A DNA stretch of 16,817 bases from Bacillota bacterium (lineage in GTDB: Bacteria > Bacillota > Negativicutes > Sporomusales > Sporomusaceae), in assembly GCA_023443285.1 (NCBI GenBank), contig JAEZVB010000020.1:1-16817 (forward strand), in the 5' to 3' direction. Shown here piece after piece: positions 1 to 7,806 of this stretch. The notes beneath the pieces are model-generated. The model was not told where the DNA came from. It worked only from the letters and a program-made list of their open reading frames with translations, and did no database searches. Within the stretch, counting starts at the first letter, position 1. Every line of letters begins with the position of its first letter. The translations under genes were made by a program, and so were the position numbers.

Positions 1-3000
1 ACCTTAAGCCGCTATACCAGAGAAGAGCGGATAGCCATCGCCGCTATTTCCAACGGGAGAAATGAAAACAAACTGAACAATATCATGGGTATGCTGGTTA
101 AGACGCTGCCGGTTGTTATTAAAGTCCAGGACAAGGAAAAAGTCCTAAACTACGTTCATGCCGTGCAGGACAATATGTTTAACACCCTGGCAAACGAGAT
201 ATACCCGTTTACCAAGATGGTCGAAAAACATAGGATTGTACCGCAGATCAGCTATGCCTATCAAGGCGGGATGCAGGAAACGCTTGAACTGGAAGGACAG
301 TCTGTAGCAATAGAAGCCGTCGGTCTTGATAAAGTAAAATTCCCCGTAACGATAGCCATTGCTCCTAAAGACGAAGGCTATCAGCTTGACATCGAGTATG
401 ATAACAGCTTGTATCCCGGGGAGTATATCAAGACGCTGGGCGCTGCTATCGCCAAATGTGCAATCCAAATAGTAGAACATCCTGATTATAGCTGCGGACA
501 ACTTGCTATCATCCCTGCAGCAGATGAACAGAAAGTTCTCAGCCAGTTCCAGGGAAACGCCTTAGACTATGACACGAGTGCCACGTTTATCGACTTATTT
601 AATAAGCAGGCAGAAGAAAATGCTGCTCGCATTGCTATTGTTGATGAACTAAGCAGTCTCACCTATGCGCAAACAGACAGGTACACGGACTGCCTTGCCA
701 AGGAGCTTGTGCGCTTAGGCGTAAAAGAAAATACCTTTGTCGGTATCATGTTGCCGCGACGCAAAGAATTCATGGTAAGCGTTATCGCGATCATGAAAGC
801 AGGCGGAGCGTATTTGCCGCTGGACAATGAATACCCACAGGAACGAATCGAGTATATGCTGCAGGATAGTGGGGCCAAAGTAGTAATTACCACGAGAGAC
901 ATTATAAAACAAAAAGGCATCTATGCAGACAATGTCATATTTATCGACGAATATACCTTTGGTGACGAAGACAGCCACGGCATACAGCTTACTGCCCCGG
1001 CTCCGGAAAGTTTAGCCTATATGATTTATACATCAGGATCAACAGGGAAACCCAAGGGCGTGATGATCAGGCATAAATCTTTGGCAGCCTTCCTGGCATG
1101 GCGGACAGAAGATTATGGATTATGTGCCAAAGATAAAGTGTGCTGTCACAGTAACTTTAGCTTCGATGCCTCGGTTTATGATTTGTTTGTTCCATTGGCC
1201 GTTGGCGGTCAATTGCATATTATCGGCGGAGAAATGCGGCAAAATTTGCATGCTTTACAGCAATATCTTACTGAGCATACCATTGATGACGCTTTATTTA
1301 CTACGCAGCTGGGGATGGAATTGATTAACCAATTTGATGTGCCGCTGCGGTCTATCACGTTAGGTGGAGAAAAACTCAAGCCAGTGAAAAAGATAAGAGG
1401 CAGGCTGGTTAATGCCTATGGCCCGACAGAGTTTACCATTTGCTCCAGCTATCATGTGGTTGACCAGGAAAATGATGGTGACAATATACCGATTGGTAAG
1501 CCAGTAGCAAATTCCTGGGCTTATGTAGTAGACGGAAACAATAATCTTCTACCTGTCGGAGTAGCAGGAGAATTATGTCTTGCCGGAGAACAGATCGCGC
1601 TCGGTTATTGGAACAGAAGCGACCTGACAGCAAAAATGTTTGTTGATAATCCATTCAAGACCTGCAAAGCAAATGCCAAAATGTATCGTACCGGTGACTT
1701 AGTCCGCTGGAATGTAAGCGGTGAGCTGGAATATGCCGGCAGGATAGACGATCAAATCAAGCTCAGAGGCTTTAGGATCGAGCTTGGCGAGATCGAAAGC
1801 GCTATGGCGAATTATCCGGGAATTACTTCCTGCGTAGCTGACATAAAAGAAATTGGCACAGTACAGCATCTGTGCGGTTACTTCACGGCAGACAGCGACA
1901 TTGATGTCAGCAGTTTGTGGCAGCATCTGCGTCAAGGCCTCACCGAGTACATGGTACCGACAGCGCTGCTACAGCTGGACAAAATCCCGTTAACGCCCAA
2001 TGGCAAAGTGGATAAAAAATCCTTGCCGAAGCCGGAACTCAAGAACCTCAATGAATATGTGGCTCCGACCAATGAAGTGGAAGCAAAACTGTGCCACATT
2101 TTTGCTGAAACATTACAACTGGAGCAAGTAGGTATCACTGATAGCTTCTTTGGCCTTGGCGGTACTTCCCTGCTTGTCATGAAAGTTGTGGTCAAAGCGA
2201 TGGCAATGGAAATAGGGATTACCTATGGCAATGTCTTTACCTACCAAACTCCGCAGAAACTTGCCGAATTCGTAAGCAGCAGTGTCAAAGAAGCTTCCAT
2301 TATTGACATCGGCGCCTATGACTACAATGCAATTGATCAGCTCCTTGTTAAAAATTCATTAGGTGAGATTATAGAGAAACCCTTAGGAGATATTCTTTTA
2401 ACAGGAGCAACCGGGTTCTTAGGGATCCACGTGCTCCGGGAATTTTTGGACAATTACCCCGGCAAGGTATACTGTCTGATGCGCTCACAAGACAGCAATT
2501 CTGCTGACATGAGACTGAAAGTCAGGCTCGTATACTATTTTGACCATGACTACGCGGAGTTATTTGGAAACCGGATCTTTACCCTGGAAGGTGATATTAC
2601 CGAGCCTGAAACCATAACTGTAAAAGTTGATACAGTGATCAACTGTGCGGCAATGGTCAAGCATTTTGCTGTAGGTGATGAATTGGCAAAGGTCAATGTA
2701 GACGGCGTTCGAAACCTGATTCAATATTGCCGGGATCAGGATGCAATGCTGATTCAGATCTCAACTTACAGCGTTTCCGGAATGGCCGATGCTTCCATGA
2801 AAGATGTGAAGATGAAAGAATCCCAGCTGTACATAGGACAAATTAACGACAATATATATGTGCACAGCAAATTCCTGGCCGAGAGGTATGTTCTGGAAGC
2901 GGCAGCTAAGGGATTAAAAGCTAAAATCATGCGGGTCGGCAATCTAATGGCACGTAGCCAGGATGGAGAATTCCAGCTCAATTTTCAGGGCAATTCCTTT

Positions 3001-3483
3001 ATGAATAGTTTAAAATCCTATAAATTACTGGGGAAATTCCCTATAAGTCGCATGGGCGGGGAAACAGAGTTTTCGCCAATTGACAGCACGGCCAAAGCAG
3101 TGCTAAAGCTTGCCCAGTCCAATAGCGAATATACCGTATTCCATCCTTACAACAATCATGTTGTCTATATGGCCGATGTTATCTACGCCATGAAAGAGTA
3201 TGGTTTCCCGATCGAGATTGTAAGTGATCAGGAGTTTGAACAATGCTTACGGGAAAAAATGCTGGATGAAACCATCATGTCGGCTCTGACAGGAATCCTG
3301 GCCTACCAGGAAAATGACACGGCAAAGCCGGTTTACGCATTGGGCAGTTCGAACCAGTTTACGAATGAGGTTCTGTACAGGCTGAATTTTGTGTGGCCAG
3401 TTACATCTGAGTTTTATATTAAAAAGGCCATTGAAGCCTTGGACAGCTTAGGGTTCTTCGAAGTCCAGTTTAAGCCGGAATAG
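1..3483 (+). CDS. Non-ribosomal peptide synthetase, terminal C-A-T-R module (5' end outside window)
   Basis: The reading frame is open from base 1, so the gene starts upstream; the ATG at 85 lies inside the condensation domain and is not the start. Counting residues from base 1, the end of a C domain comes first (about 1-185, with a MGMLVKTLP motif). The adenylation domain follows (about 195-690): A3 YTSGSTGKPKG at nt 1027-1059, A5 NAYGPTE near 1411-1431, A7 YRTGDL, A8 KLRGFRIELGEIE and A10 NGKVDKK. The carrier domain has GGTSL, with the phosphopantetheine serine at nt 2167-2169. The C-terminal thioester reductase domain has GATGFLG (nt 2404-2424) and the SDR pair YVHSK (nt 2857-2871). This architecture normally ends synthesis by NAD(P)H-dependent release of an aldehyde or alcohol instead of hydrolysis. 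Aligning by eye to GrsA gives pocket residues D-A-Y-F-T-G-A-I-C; I do not assign a substrate. There is no thioesterase domain. Earlier modules should lie to the left. Confidence 0.95.
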   Translation, partial: TLSRYTREERIAIAAISNGRNENKLNNIMGMLVKTLPVVIKVQDKEKVLNYVHAVQDNMFNTLANEIYPFTKMVEKHRIVPQISYAYQGGMQETLELEGQSVAIEAVGLDKVKFPVTIAIAPKDEGYQLDIEYDNSLYPGEYIKTLGAAIAKCAIQIVEHPDYSCGQLAIIPAADEQKVLSQFQGNALDYDTSATFIDLFNKQAEENAARIAIVDELSSLTYAQTDRYTDCLAKELVRLGVKENTFVGIMLPRRKEFMVSVIAIMKAGGAYLPLDNEYPQERIEYMLQDSGAKVVITTRDIIKQKGIYADNVIFIDEYTFGDEDSHGIQLTAPAPESLAYMIYTSGSTGKPKGVMIRHKSLAAFLAWRTEDYGLCAKDKVCCHSNFSFDASVYDLFVPLAVGGQLHIIGGEMRQNLHALQQYLTEHTIDDALFTTQLGMELINQFDVPLRSITLGGEKLKPVKKIRGRLVNAYGPTEFTICSSYHVVDQENDGDNIPIGKPVANSWAYVVDGNNNLLPVGVAGELCLAGEQIALGYWNRSDLTAKMFVDNPFKTCKANAKMYRTGDLVRWNVSGELEYAGRIDDQIKLRGFRIELGEIESAMANYPGITSCVADIKEIGTVQHLCGYFTADSDIDVSSLWQHLRQGLTEYMVPTALLQLDKIPLTPNGKVDKKSLPKPELKNLNEYVAPTNEVEAKLCHIFAETLQLEQVGITDSFFGLGGTSLLVMKVVVKAMAMEIGITYGNVFTYQTPQKLAEFVSSSVKEASIIDIGAYDYNAIDQLLVKNSLGEIIEKPLGDILLTGATGFLGIHVLREFLDNYPGKVYCLMRSQDSNSADMRLKVRLVYYFDHDYAELFGNRIFTLEGDITEPETITVKVDTVINCAAMVKHFAVGDELAKVNVDGVRNLIQYCRDQDAMLIQISTYSVSGMADASMKDVKMKESQLYIGQINDNIYVHSKFLAERYVLEAAAKGLKAKIMRVGNLMARSQDGEFQLNFQGNSFMNSLKSYKLLGKFPISRMGGETEFSPIDSTAKAVLKLAQSNSEYTVFHPYNNHVVYMADVIYAMKEYGFPIEIVSDQEFEQCLREKMLDETIMSALTGILAYQENDTAKPVYALGSSNQFTNEVLYRLNFVWPVTSEFYIKKAIEALDSLGFFEVQFKPE

Positions 3484-3608
3484 GGAGACGGAATCTGCGC
3501 CATAAAGTAACAGAGCAAGAGAGCTTTATGAAAAAATAAAATGCAAAACTCCAATTATATATAAGGCTTCGGGAGTTTAAAATAATTTACATGTGTGATT
3601 TTATGTTT

Positions 3609-3636
3609 GCCCAGACTTGGTCTGGGCATCTTTTTT
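3609..3636 (+). terminator. Rho-independent terminator after the NRPS gene
   Basis: A perfect 8-bp stem, GCCCAGAC (3609-3616) and GTCTGGGC (3620-3627), encloses a 3-nt loop. It is followed by ATC and six T residues (3631-3636). It lies 125 bases after the NRPS stop and separates that transcript from the next gene. I see nothing else convincing between 3484 and 3608. Confidence 0.9.
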
Positions 3637-3703
3637 CGTTAAGGTGAAGAAAAGATAGAAGTTTATTGTTAAATTAATGGAAATGATATATAAATAAAGG
3701 GAA

Positions 3704-3732
3704 TTGGTTCATTTATGTATAAATACCATAAT
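3704..3732 (+). promoter_or_regulatory. Possible sigma-A promoter for the membrane protein-msrB pair
   Basis: TTGGTT (3704-3709) and CATAAT (3727-3732) are separated by 17 bp in an AT-rich stretch just downstream of the terminator. Matches to the consensus are 4/6 and 5/6. Transcription would start near 3739, about 100 bases before the membrane-protein ATG. This is a prediction from sequence only. Confidence 0.45.
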
Positions 3733-3783
3733 ATTACTTTTGGCAAGATGGAGCGAAAGTAAGAAGTGTGACGGAGGAAGTGC

Positions 3784-3822
3784 GTGATTCGCATGGAAGA
3801 AATATCGAATTTAAACACATGA
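3784..3822 (+). CDS. Possible 12-codon leader peptide
   Basis: A GTG at 3784 opens a 12-codon frame (MIRMEEISNLNT) ending with TGA at 3820-3822. A strong Shine-Dalgarno GGAGG at 3773-3777 sits 6 bases before the GTG. The stop lies 13 bases before the ATG of the next gene, and its last bases touch that gene's own ribosome-binding site (AAAGGTGG). It could be a translated leader coupling initiation downstream, or the remnant of a lost gene start. The peptide shows no regulatory codon run. Apart from the SD there is no further support. Confidence 0.25.
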   Translation: MIRMEEISNLNT

Positions 3823-3835
3823 AAGGTGGAACTTT

Positions 3836-4687
3836 ATGAACAGAAAAATTAAATACATAGGTATAGTAATTTTTAGCGCGGCACTTTGCATGTTTCTTCA
3901 CTTAATTACTCCGCCAGCATTGACAAGTGAGACGCCAAACAACACCTTAAGTGCACTAGCATTGTTGTTAGGGTTTCCCTTAACGGCGTTGTTGTGGGCG
4001 GGCATAGCTTACAGTTGTGTGGCATTTGTTTTTCATCTCATCGAAGATAGGATTCCGGGAGGAAAAGGCGCCCGGGGCTTTCGATATGGCATCTCCATAG
4101 GAGCTTTATGGTTACTTGGTTATGTGATGTGTGTACCGAAATTTGGGAACCCATTTATCAACGAATTGGTTGGTGGGCTTTGTGATGCGATCCCCGTGGT
4201 TGTAATGGGGTGGTTGTTGGGGCTGTTTACAACAAAAAAAGATGTAACGGATACTTCAAATACATCTAACAAAAACCAACCATTTATAGGGATTGTAATT
4301 TTCGTTCTGTTTTTTTTCATAGCACGTACTGGTTCTTATTATATGAATATTATTGATACTGGCTTTCAGGTAAATTCTGTCTATACTCTGGTGTGGACAA
4401 TTATTATGGGCTTCTGTTTAGGTATTGTATATATGTTATTGGGCAAAACAATAACATCATCATCTGCCTTAGTCAGCGCGATCAAGTTTGGTTTCTTATT
4501 ATTTGGCCTTACATGGGGGATATTCATTATGTTTTTCCCGCTGATGCTTAAAGGAGAATTGATCAATACGATTCTAATGTTCTTAATCGATACCCTATCG
4601 GTCACCGCAGCTTATTATTTCACTGAAACTGTTGGGGTATTTAATAAGGAGGGAGTATATGGACCGGAATCAGGGTTCTTTAAATAA
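3836..4687 (+). CDS. Multi-pass membrane protein of unknown function
   Basis: The 283-residue protein has about eight hydrophobic segments (roughly residues 6-25, 38-66, 85-101, 113-131, 150-165, 182-203, 215-237 and 243-263). A polar linker around 132-149 is rich in T, S, N and K. I recognise no family motif or catalytic residues. The ATG start is supported by AAAGGTGG about six bases upstream. The last 29 bases overlap the msrB start, and the msrB Shine-Dalgarno lies inside this gene, so the two are probably translated together. That does not show a shared function. A role in transport or envelope maintenance is possible but unproven. Confidence 0.75.
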   Translation: MNRKIKYIGIVIFSAALCMFLHLITPPALTSETPNNTLSALALLLGFPLTALLWAGIAYSCVAFVFHLIEDRIPGGKGARGFRYGISIGALWLLGYVMCVPKFGNPFINELVGGLCDAIPVVVMGWLLGLFTTKKDVTDTSNTSNKNQPFIGIVIFVLFFFIARTGSYYMNIIDTGFQVNSVYTLVWTIIMGFCLGIVYMLLGKTITSSSALVSAIKFGFLLFGLTWGIFIMFFPLMLKGELINTILMFLIDTLSVTAAYYFTETVGVFNKEGVYGPESGFFK

Positions 4688-5111
4688 AAGTGAACTGCTA
4701 AAAAAACGCCTGAATTCGCTTCAATTTGCTGTAACTCAAGAAAATGCTACTGAACCGTCTTTTCGGAACAAATATTGGGACAATACACGTGAAGGCATTT
4801 ATGTTGATATTGTGTCAGGAGAACCGCTATTTTCTTCTTTAGACAAATTTGATTCAGGCTGCGGCTGGCCTAGTTTTACAAAGCCAGTAGATGAAAAGAA
4901 AGTACGACAAGCAGTTGATACAAGTCATGGTATGATACGTACAGAAGTGCGCAGCACAAAAGCAGACTCGCATTTGGGACATGTATTTACTGATGGGCCA
5001 CAACCCGGCGGCTTACGCTATTGCATCAATTCCGCTGCATTACGGTTTATTCCTAGAGAAGATCTAGAGAAGGAAGGCTATGGAGATTTGTTGGTATTAT
5101 TTGAAAAGTAA
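4659..5111 (+). CDS. msrB: Peptide-methionine (R)-S-oxide reductase, zinc-free type
   Basis: This cytoplasmic repair enzyme reduces methionine-R-sulfoxide in proteins. The SD AAGGAGG (4646-4652) lies 6 bases before the ATG at 4659, giving 150 residues; an in-frame ATG at 4632 lacks such a site. MsrB signatures are VTQENATEP, a GCGWPSF motif (resolving Cys68), SHLGHVF (His105, His108) and the catalytic Cys122 in RYCINSAALRF. The two CxxC pairs that bind zinc in the E. coli type are absent: the corresponding stretches read YVDIVSGEP and VRSTKADSH. This matches the Bacillus-type enzyme as I remember it. The length is normal for a single-domain MsrB, and no MsrA is fused to it. Confidence 0.95.
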   Translation: MDRNQGSLNKSELLKKRLNSLQFAVTQENATEPSFRNKYWDNTREGIYVDIVSGEPLFSSLDKFDSGCGWPSFTKPVDEKKVRQAVDTSHGMIRTEVRSTKADSHLGHVFTDGPQPGGLRYCINSAALRFIPREDLEKEGYGDLLVLFEK

Positions 5112-5170
5112 TTTATTAAAAGAGAAGTCAAGTGTAAATCGAGCCTTGGAATTTGGACAGTGAAATGAAG

Positions 5171-5212
5171 AGCCCCCTAACGTAGAATAAGAAAAACTAC
5201 GATTAGGGGGCT
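5171..5212 (+). terminator. Long hairpin after msrB, probable terminator
   Basis: Bases 5171-5185 pair with 5197-5212 to form a 15-bp stem with one bulged A and an 11-base loop (5186-5196). The GC-rich base of the stem is AGCCCCC with GGGGGCT. Only TTT follows on the + strand, so termination may be modest. No gene on the - strand here needs a terminator. Confidence 0.6.
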
Positions 5213-5285
5213 TTGGCATATACTCTGTCTCTTCACACCATTTGTGTATAACCAGTGGTAAGTCTAACCAATACGATGAATCGTC

Positions 5286-5314
5286 TTGTCGAATATAGAG
5301 GGATTGATTATAAT
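5286..5314 (+). promoter_or_regulatory. Sigma-A promoter of the riboswitch-hydrolase transcript
   Basis: The -35 box TTGTCG (5286-5291) and a perfect -10 box TATAAT (5309-5314) are separated by exactly 17 bp. Transcription is expected near 5321, about 25 bases before the c-di-AMP aptamer. The AAGGAGGTGA that follows (around 5324-5333) resembles a Shine-Dalgarno but has no suitable start codon; it is leader sequence. Confidence 0.7.
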
Positions 5315-5344
5315 GCATTAAGTAAGGAGGTGACACTAGATTCA

Positions 5345-5460
5345 TTAAATACGCCGAATCCATTATAGGTACGGAGAACCCTAGATTTTGGGGTGAAGCG
5401 CTTACACGCGGGGCTGAGCCTGGCCCTAACCCGACAGCTAACTCCGGAGGCGACGAGAGG
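5345..5460 (+). promoter_or_regulatory. c-di-AMP riboswitch (ydaO/yuaA class)
   Basis: The conserved blocks of this class appear in order: CGCCGAATCC (5352-5361), GGAGAACCC (5373-5381), TTGGGGTGAA (5388-5397), AACCCGACAGCTAAC (5429-5443) and GGAGGCG (5446-5452). The outer CGCC (5352-5355) can pair with GGCG (5449-5452). The class binds c-di-AMP and usually lowers expression of cell-wall and potassium genes, which fits the NlpC/P60 gene that follows. I see no hairpin with a T tract between the aptamer and the coding region. The likely Shine-Dalgarno GAGAGG (5455-5460) lies directly next to the closing helix, so control of translation is more likely than termination. Boundaries are approximate. 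Confidence 0.92.
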
Positions 5461-5470
5461 CGGTTTTATA

Positions 5471-6160
5471 TTGTTAAAAATTTCATGGAAAAAGGCTGCA
5501 CTGAGAGCGCTTTTAATAGTGCTTGCGAGTGGGTCATTAATGAGTAGTGCACAAGCAGTTAATCTTCGACTCGGGGATAGCGGGTCAGAGGTAGCTCTCT
5601 TGCAGGAACGGTTGCAAAGTTTGGGGCATAATGTCGGTGAGATTGATGGTTCTTTCGGTAGACAAACTGAGGCCGCGGTCATAGCTGTTCAGGCTGGGCG
5701 GGGTCTGAGGGCTGACGGTATTGTTGGTGAAGCTACCTGGAATGTTCTCAGGCTGCCTGCTGTATCGGTAAGTAGGGGGCGTGGGGACAATGTTTCTGTT
5801 AACCGTATTTTGGCGACAGCAAGTCGATATCAAGGTGTACCTTATGTATTCGGCGGTACAACGCCCCGTGGTTTTGATTGCTCAGGTTTTACCCAATATG
5901 TGTTTGGTCTAAACGGAATTTCTTTGCCGCGAACAGCTGATGTTCAGTATCAAATAGGGATACCGGTTACTAGAAGTCAATTGCAGCCAGGCGACATTGT
6001 GTTCTTTAGCACTTATTTGCCTGGTCCATCTCATAATGGTATTTATCTTGGCGGTGGCAAGTTCATTAATGCATCTTCCAGTCGCGGGGTATCTATCGCC
6101 CGAATGGATAACTCCTACTGGAGTCCGAGATATATTGGAGCTCGACGCGTATTGCGGTAA
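5471..6160 (+). CDS. Secreted NlpC/P60 peptidoglycan hydrolase with PG-binding domain
   Basis: This is a predicted cell-wall endopeptidase cleaving peptide stems of peptidoglycan outside the membrane. I start it at TTG 5471, ten bases after GAGAGG; the GTG at 5393 lies inside the riboswitch and would place aptamer sequence in the protein. From this start (229 residues) it has a signal peptide with KK, a hydrophobic core and a likely cut after AQA at residue 29. A PG-binding-1 domain spans about 31-94 (LRLGDSGSEV, DGSFGRQTEAAV, GIVGEATW). The NlpC/P60 domain spans about 110-229, with catalytic Cys137 in FDCSGF, His188 in SHNGIYLG and Asn200 as the probable third residue. It is a single-gene transcript under the c-di-AMP riboswitch. 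Sporulation, germination or growth use cannot be told from the sequence. Confidence 0.93.
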   Translation: MLKISWKKAALRALLIVLASGSLMSSAQAVNLRLGDSGSEVALLQERLQSLGHNVGEIDGSFGRQTEAAVIAVQAGRGLRADGIVGEATWNVLRLPAVSVSRGRGDNVSVNRILATASRYQGVPYVFGGTTPRGFDCSGFTQYVFGLNGISLPRTADVQYQIGIPVTRSQLQPGDIVFFSTYLPGPSHNGIYLGGGKFINASSSRGVSIARMDNSYWSPRYIGARRVLR

Positions 6161-6170
6161 GTGAATAAGA

Positions 6171-6216
6171 ATGCCCCAAGCTTTCGGCAATGAAAGCTTG
6201 GGGCATTTAATCTTTT
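6171..6216 (+). terminator. Rho-independent terminator after the NlpC/P60 gene
   Basis: A perfect 15-bp stem (6171-6185 with 6192-6206) has a GGCAAT loop and is followed by a T-rich stretch, TTAATCTTTT. It starts 10 bases after the stop codon. A short frame running through it is not credible as a gene. Confidence 0.9.
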
Positions 6217-6317
6217 ATTATAGATACAGAGTGAAGAGGGTGCAGTTTTCTATGGATACTCGTAACTGTTTGGCTCTGGCGCTGAGATTGCTGATGCTAG
6301 AAAATGTTATGATGACG

Positions 6318-6324
6318 CATACTA
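6318..6324 (+). promoter_or_regulatory. Possible forespore sigma factor (SigG/SigF) -10 element before splB
   Basis: CATACTA fits the CATnnTA -10 pattern of forespore promoters and lies 27 bases before the splB start. In Bacillus, splB is SigG-dependent, which is why I looked here. The region where the -35 should be (about 6295-6301) does not match well, so the call rests on the -10 element and context. The rest of 6217-6317 shows nothing convincing. Confidence 0.3.
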
Positions 6325-6351
6325 TACTCAAATATTATTGGAGTGAAGTAT

Positions 6352-7374
6352 ATGCACTTTATACCTAAACGGGCTTTTTTTGAGCCTCAGGCGTTAGAAT
6401 TTCCGCTTGGCAGAAAGATCTATGATAAATTACTGGATTTATCAGTGCCTATTGAGTTAACAGGGTCTCATAACCGTGTTACTGGCATCCCGGGGAAAAA
6501 CCAACAGCAGGCTTTTAGTGAAGCCAAACGTACTCTTGTTGTAGGCGTGCGCCGAAGTACTAAATTTTCAGCCTGCAAGCCATCAGCTCATTATCAGCTT
6601 CCACTAAATACTAGTTGCCCTGGGATGTGTGAATACTGTTATTTGGCCACAACGCTGGGCAAAAAGCCATACTTGCGAGTATATGTCAACAATGAGCAAA
6701 TGTTAGAACAGGCTGACAAATATATAGCTGAACGCGCGCCGGATGTCACCGTTTTTGAAGGAGCAGCTACTTCTGACCCTATTCCTACAGAATACCTGAC
6801 CGGAGTGTTGCGACAAGCAATTGAATTTTTTGCCGAACGAACATTGGGACGTTTTCGGTTTGTCACGAAGTATACGGATGTTGACTCTCTTTTGGATGTT
6901 AAACATAATGGCCGAACTCGGTTTCGTTTTAGCCTTAACGCCCCAACTGTGATAGGAAAATACGAGCATTTGACACCGACGGCGGCAGAACGGGTGGCAG
7001 CAGCGGCCAAAGTGGCTGCTGCCGGTTACCCGCTCGGGTTCATCATTGCACCCATTTTTCAATTCGAGGGATGGGAGGAAGAATATGGTTCTCTGTTCCA
7101 AGCCTTAAATGACCAGTTGCCCCAAACTGCCCGTAGGGATATTACCTTTGAATTTATCAGTCATCGTTTTACTAAACGGGCAAAAAGTCAGATACTAGAT
7201 CTGTTTCCGCAAACAAATCTTCCCATGGACGAGGAAGTGCGACGATTTAAATATGGGCAATTCGGTTATGGCAAATATCTTTATCAAGAGAATACAATAG
7301 CAACATTAAAGGAATATATGTTTGCACAGGCAAAGGACTACTTTCCAGAGGCAAAAGTGGATTACTTTGTGTAA
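6352..7374 (+). CDS. splB: Spore photoproduct lyase, radical SAM DNA repair enzyme
   Basis: The enzyme reverses 5-thyminyl-5,6-dihydrothymine in UV-damaged spore DNA using a 4Fe-4S cluster and S-adenosylmethionine. ATG 6352 is chosen because GGAGTG (6340-6345) sits 6 bases upstream; a GTG at 6343 overlaps that site. The 340-residue length is normal. The cluster cysteines are C89, C93 and C96 in SCPGMCEYCYL, and Y95 and Y97 match the radical-relay tyrosines of the Bacillus enzyme. Other conserved blocks are GSHNRVTGIPGKN, KPSAHY, RFRFSLNAP and ITFEFISHRFTKRAK. At the position of Bacillus Cys141 (EASCTSD, from memory) this protein reads EGAATSD, so the hydrogen-donor cysteine is Ala139. A cysteine at 75 (FSACKPS) may stand in for it. 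The gene lies 17 bases before a Nudix gene, probably in one operon. Confidence 0.95.
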   Translation: MHFIPKRAFFEPQALEFPLGRKIYDKLLDLSVPIELTGSHNRVTGIPGKNQQQAFSEAKRTLVVGVRRSTKFSACKPSAHYQLPLNTSCPGMCEYCYLATTLGKKPYLRVYVNNEQMLEQADKYIAERAPDVTVFEGAATSDPIPTEYLTGVLRQAIEFFAERTLGRFRFVTKYTDVDSLLDVKHNGRTRFRFSLNAPTVIGKYEHLTPTAAERVAAAAKVAAAGYPLGFIIAPIFQFEGWEEEYGSLFQALNDQLPQTARRDITFEFISHRFTKRAKSQILDLFPQTNLPMDEEVRRFKYGQFGYGKYLYQENTIATLKEYMFAQAKDYFPEAKVDYFV

Positions 7375-7391
7375 TTTAGGAGATTACATCA

Positions 7392-7772
7392 ATGAAAGAA
7401 GTAGTAGCAGGTTTAATAAAAAAGAATAACAAACTATTAATTGCAAGACGAACGTTTCCGCCAGAGTTAAATGGTAAATGGGAATTTCCGGGCGGTAAAA
7501 TCGAAAAGAACGAAACTCCCAAACAAGGTCTTGAGAGGGAGATATTTGAGGAATTAAATATGTGCGTGTGTGCGCAAGACCATTTAATGTCTATCAGCCA
7601 CCAGCACTCACGGGGTCCGATAAATTTGCTGTTTTATTGGGCGGAGTGGATCGAAGGAGAGCCAGTTTTGACTGATCACGACATGTTTGCTTGGGTAGAT
7701 ATTCATGAATTAAATCAGTACGATTTTGCTCCCGCGGATATGATAGTCGTAAAAAAACTACAGCTAGTCTAG
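7392..7772 (+). CDS. mutT: MutT-like Nudix hydrolase (probable oxidised-nucleotide diphosphatase)
   Basis: The 126-residue protein carries a complete Nudix box: G35, E41, R49-E50 and E53-E54, within EFPGGKIEKNET and LEREIFEELN. The EFPGGKIE...ETP surroundings are typical of MutT, which hydrolyses 8-oxo-dGTP and keeps it out of DNA. Nudix substrates cannot be read reliably from sequence, so another nucleotide is possible. SD AGGAG (7378-7382) lies 9 bases before the ATG. The gene starts 17 bases after splB and stops 34 bases before the next gene. Pairing with photoproduct lyase suggests DNA protection in spores or during outgrowth, which is an inference. Confidence 0.85.
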   Translation: MKEVVAGLIKKNNKLLIARRTFPPELNGKWEFPGGKIEKNETPKQGLEREIFEELNMCVCAQDHLMSISHQHSRGPINLLFYWAEWIEGEPVLTDHDMFAWVDIHELNQYDFAPADMIVVKKLQLV

Positions 7773-7806
7773 GAATAATTAAACTAAACATACGAGGAGT
7801 GGCTGT

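Noticed and set aside
3545..3578. Inverted repeat AAACTCC / GGAGTTT after the NRPS gene as a terminator
   Set aside because: Seven pairs with a 19-base loop and no T tract; the hairpin at 3609-3636 is far stronger.
4632..4658. Upstream ATG (4632) as msrB start
   Set aside because: No ribosome-binding site there; the AAGGAGG before ATG 4659 is ideal.
5393..5470. In-frame GTG start at 5393 giving a longer NlpC/P60 protein
   Set aside because: It lies within the conserved c-di-AMP aptamer and puts a non-signal stretch before a clear signal peptide. TTG 5471 with GAGAGG upstream fits better.
6171..6368. 65-codon open frame downstream of the NlpC/P60 gene
   Set aside because: It runs through a perfect terminator hairpin, has no ribosome-binding site and overlaps the splB start.
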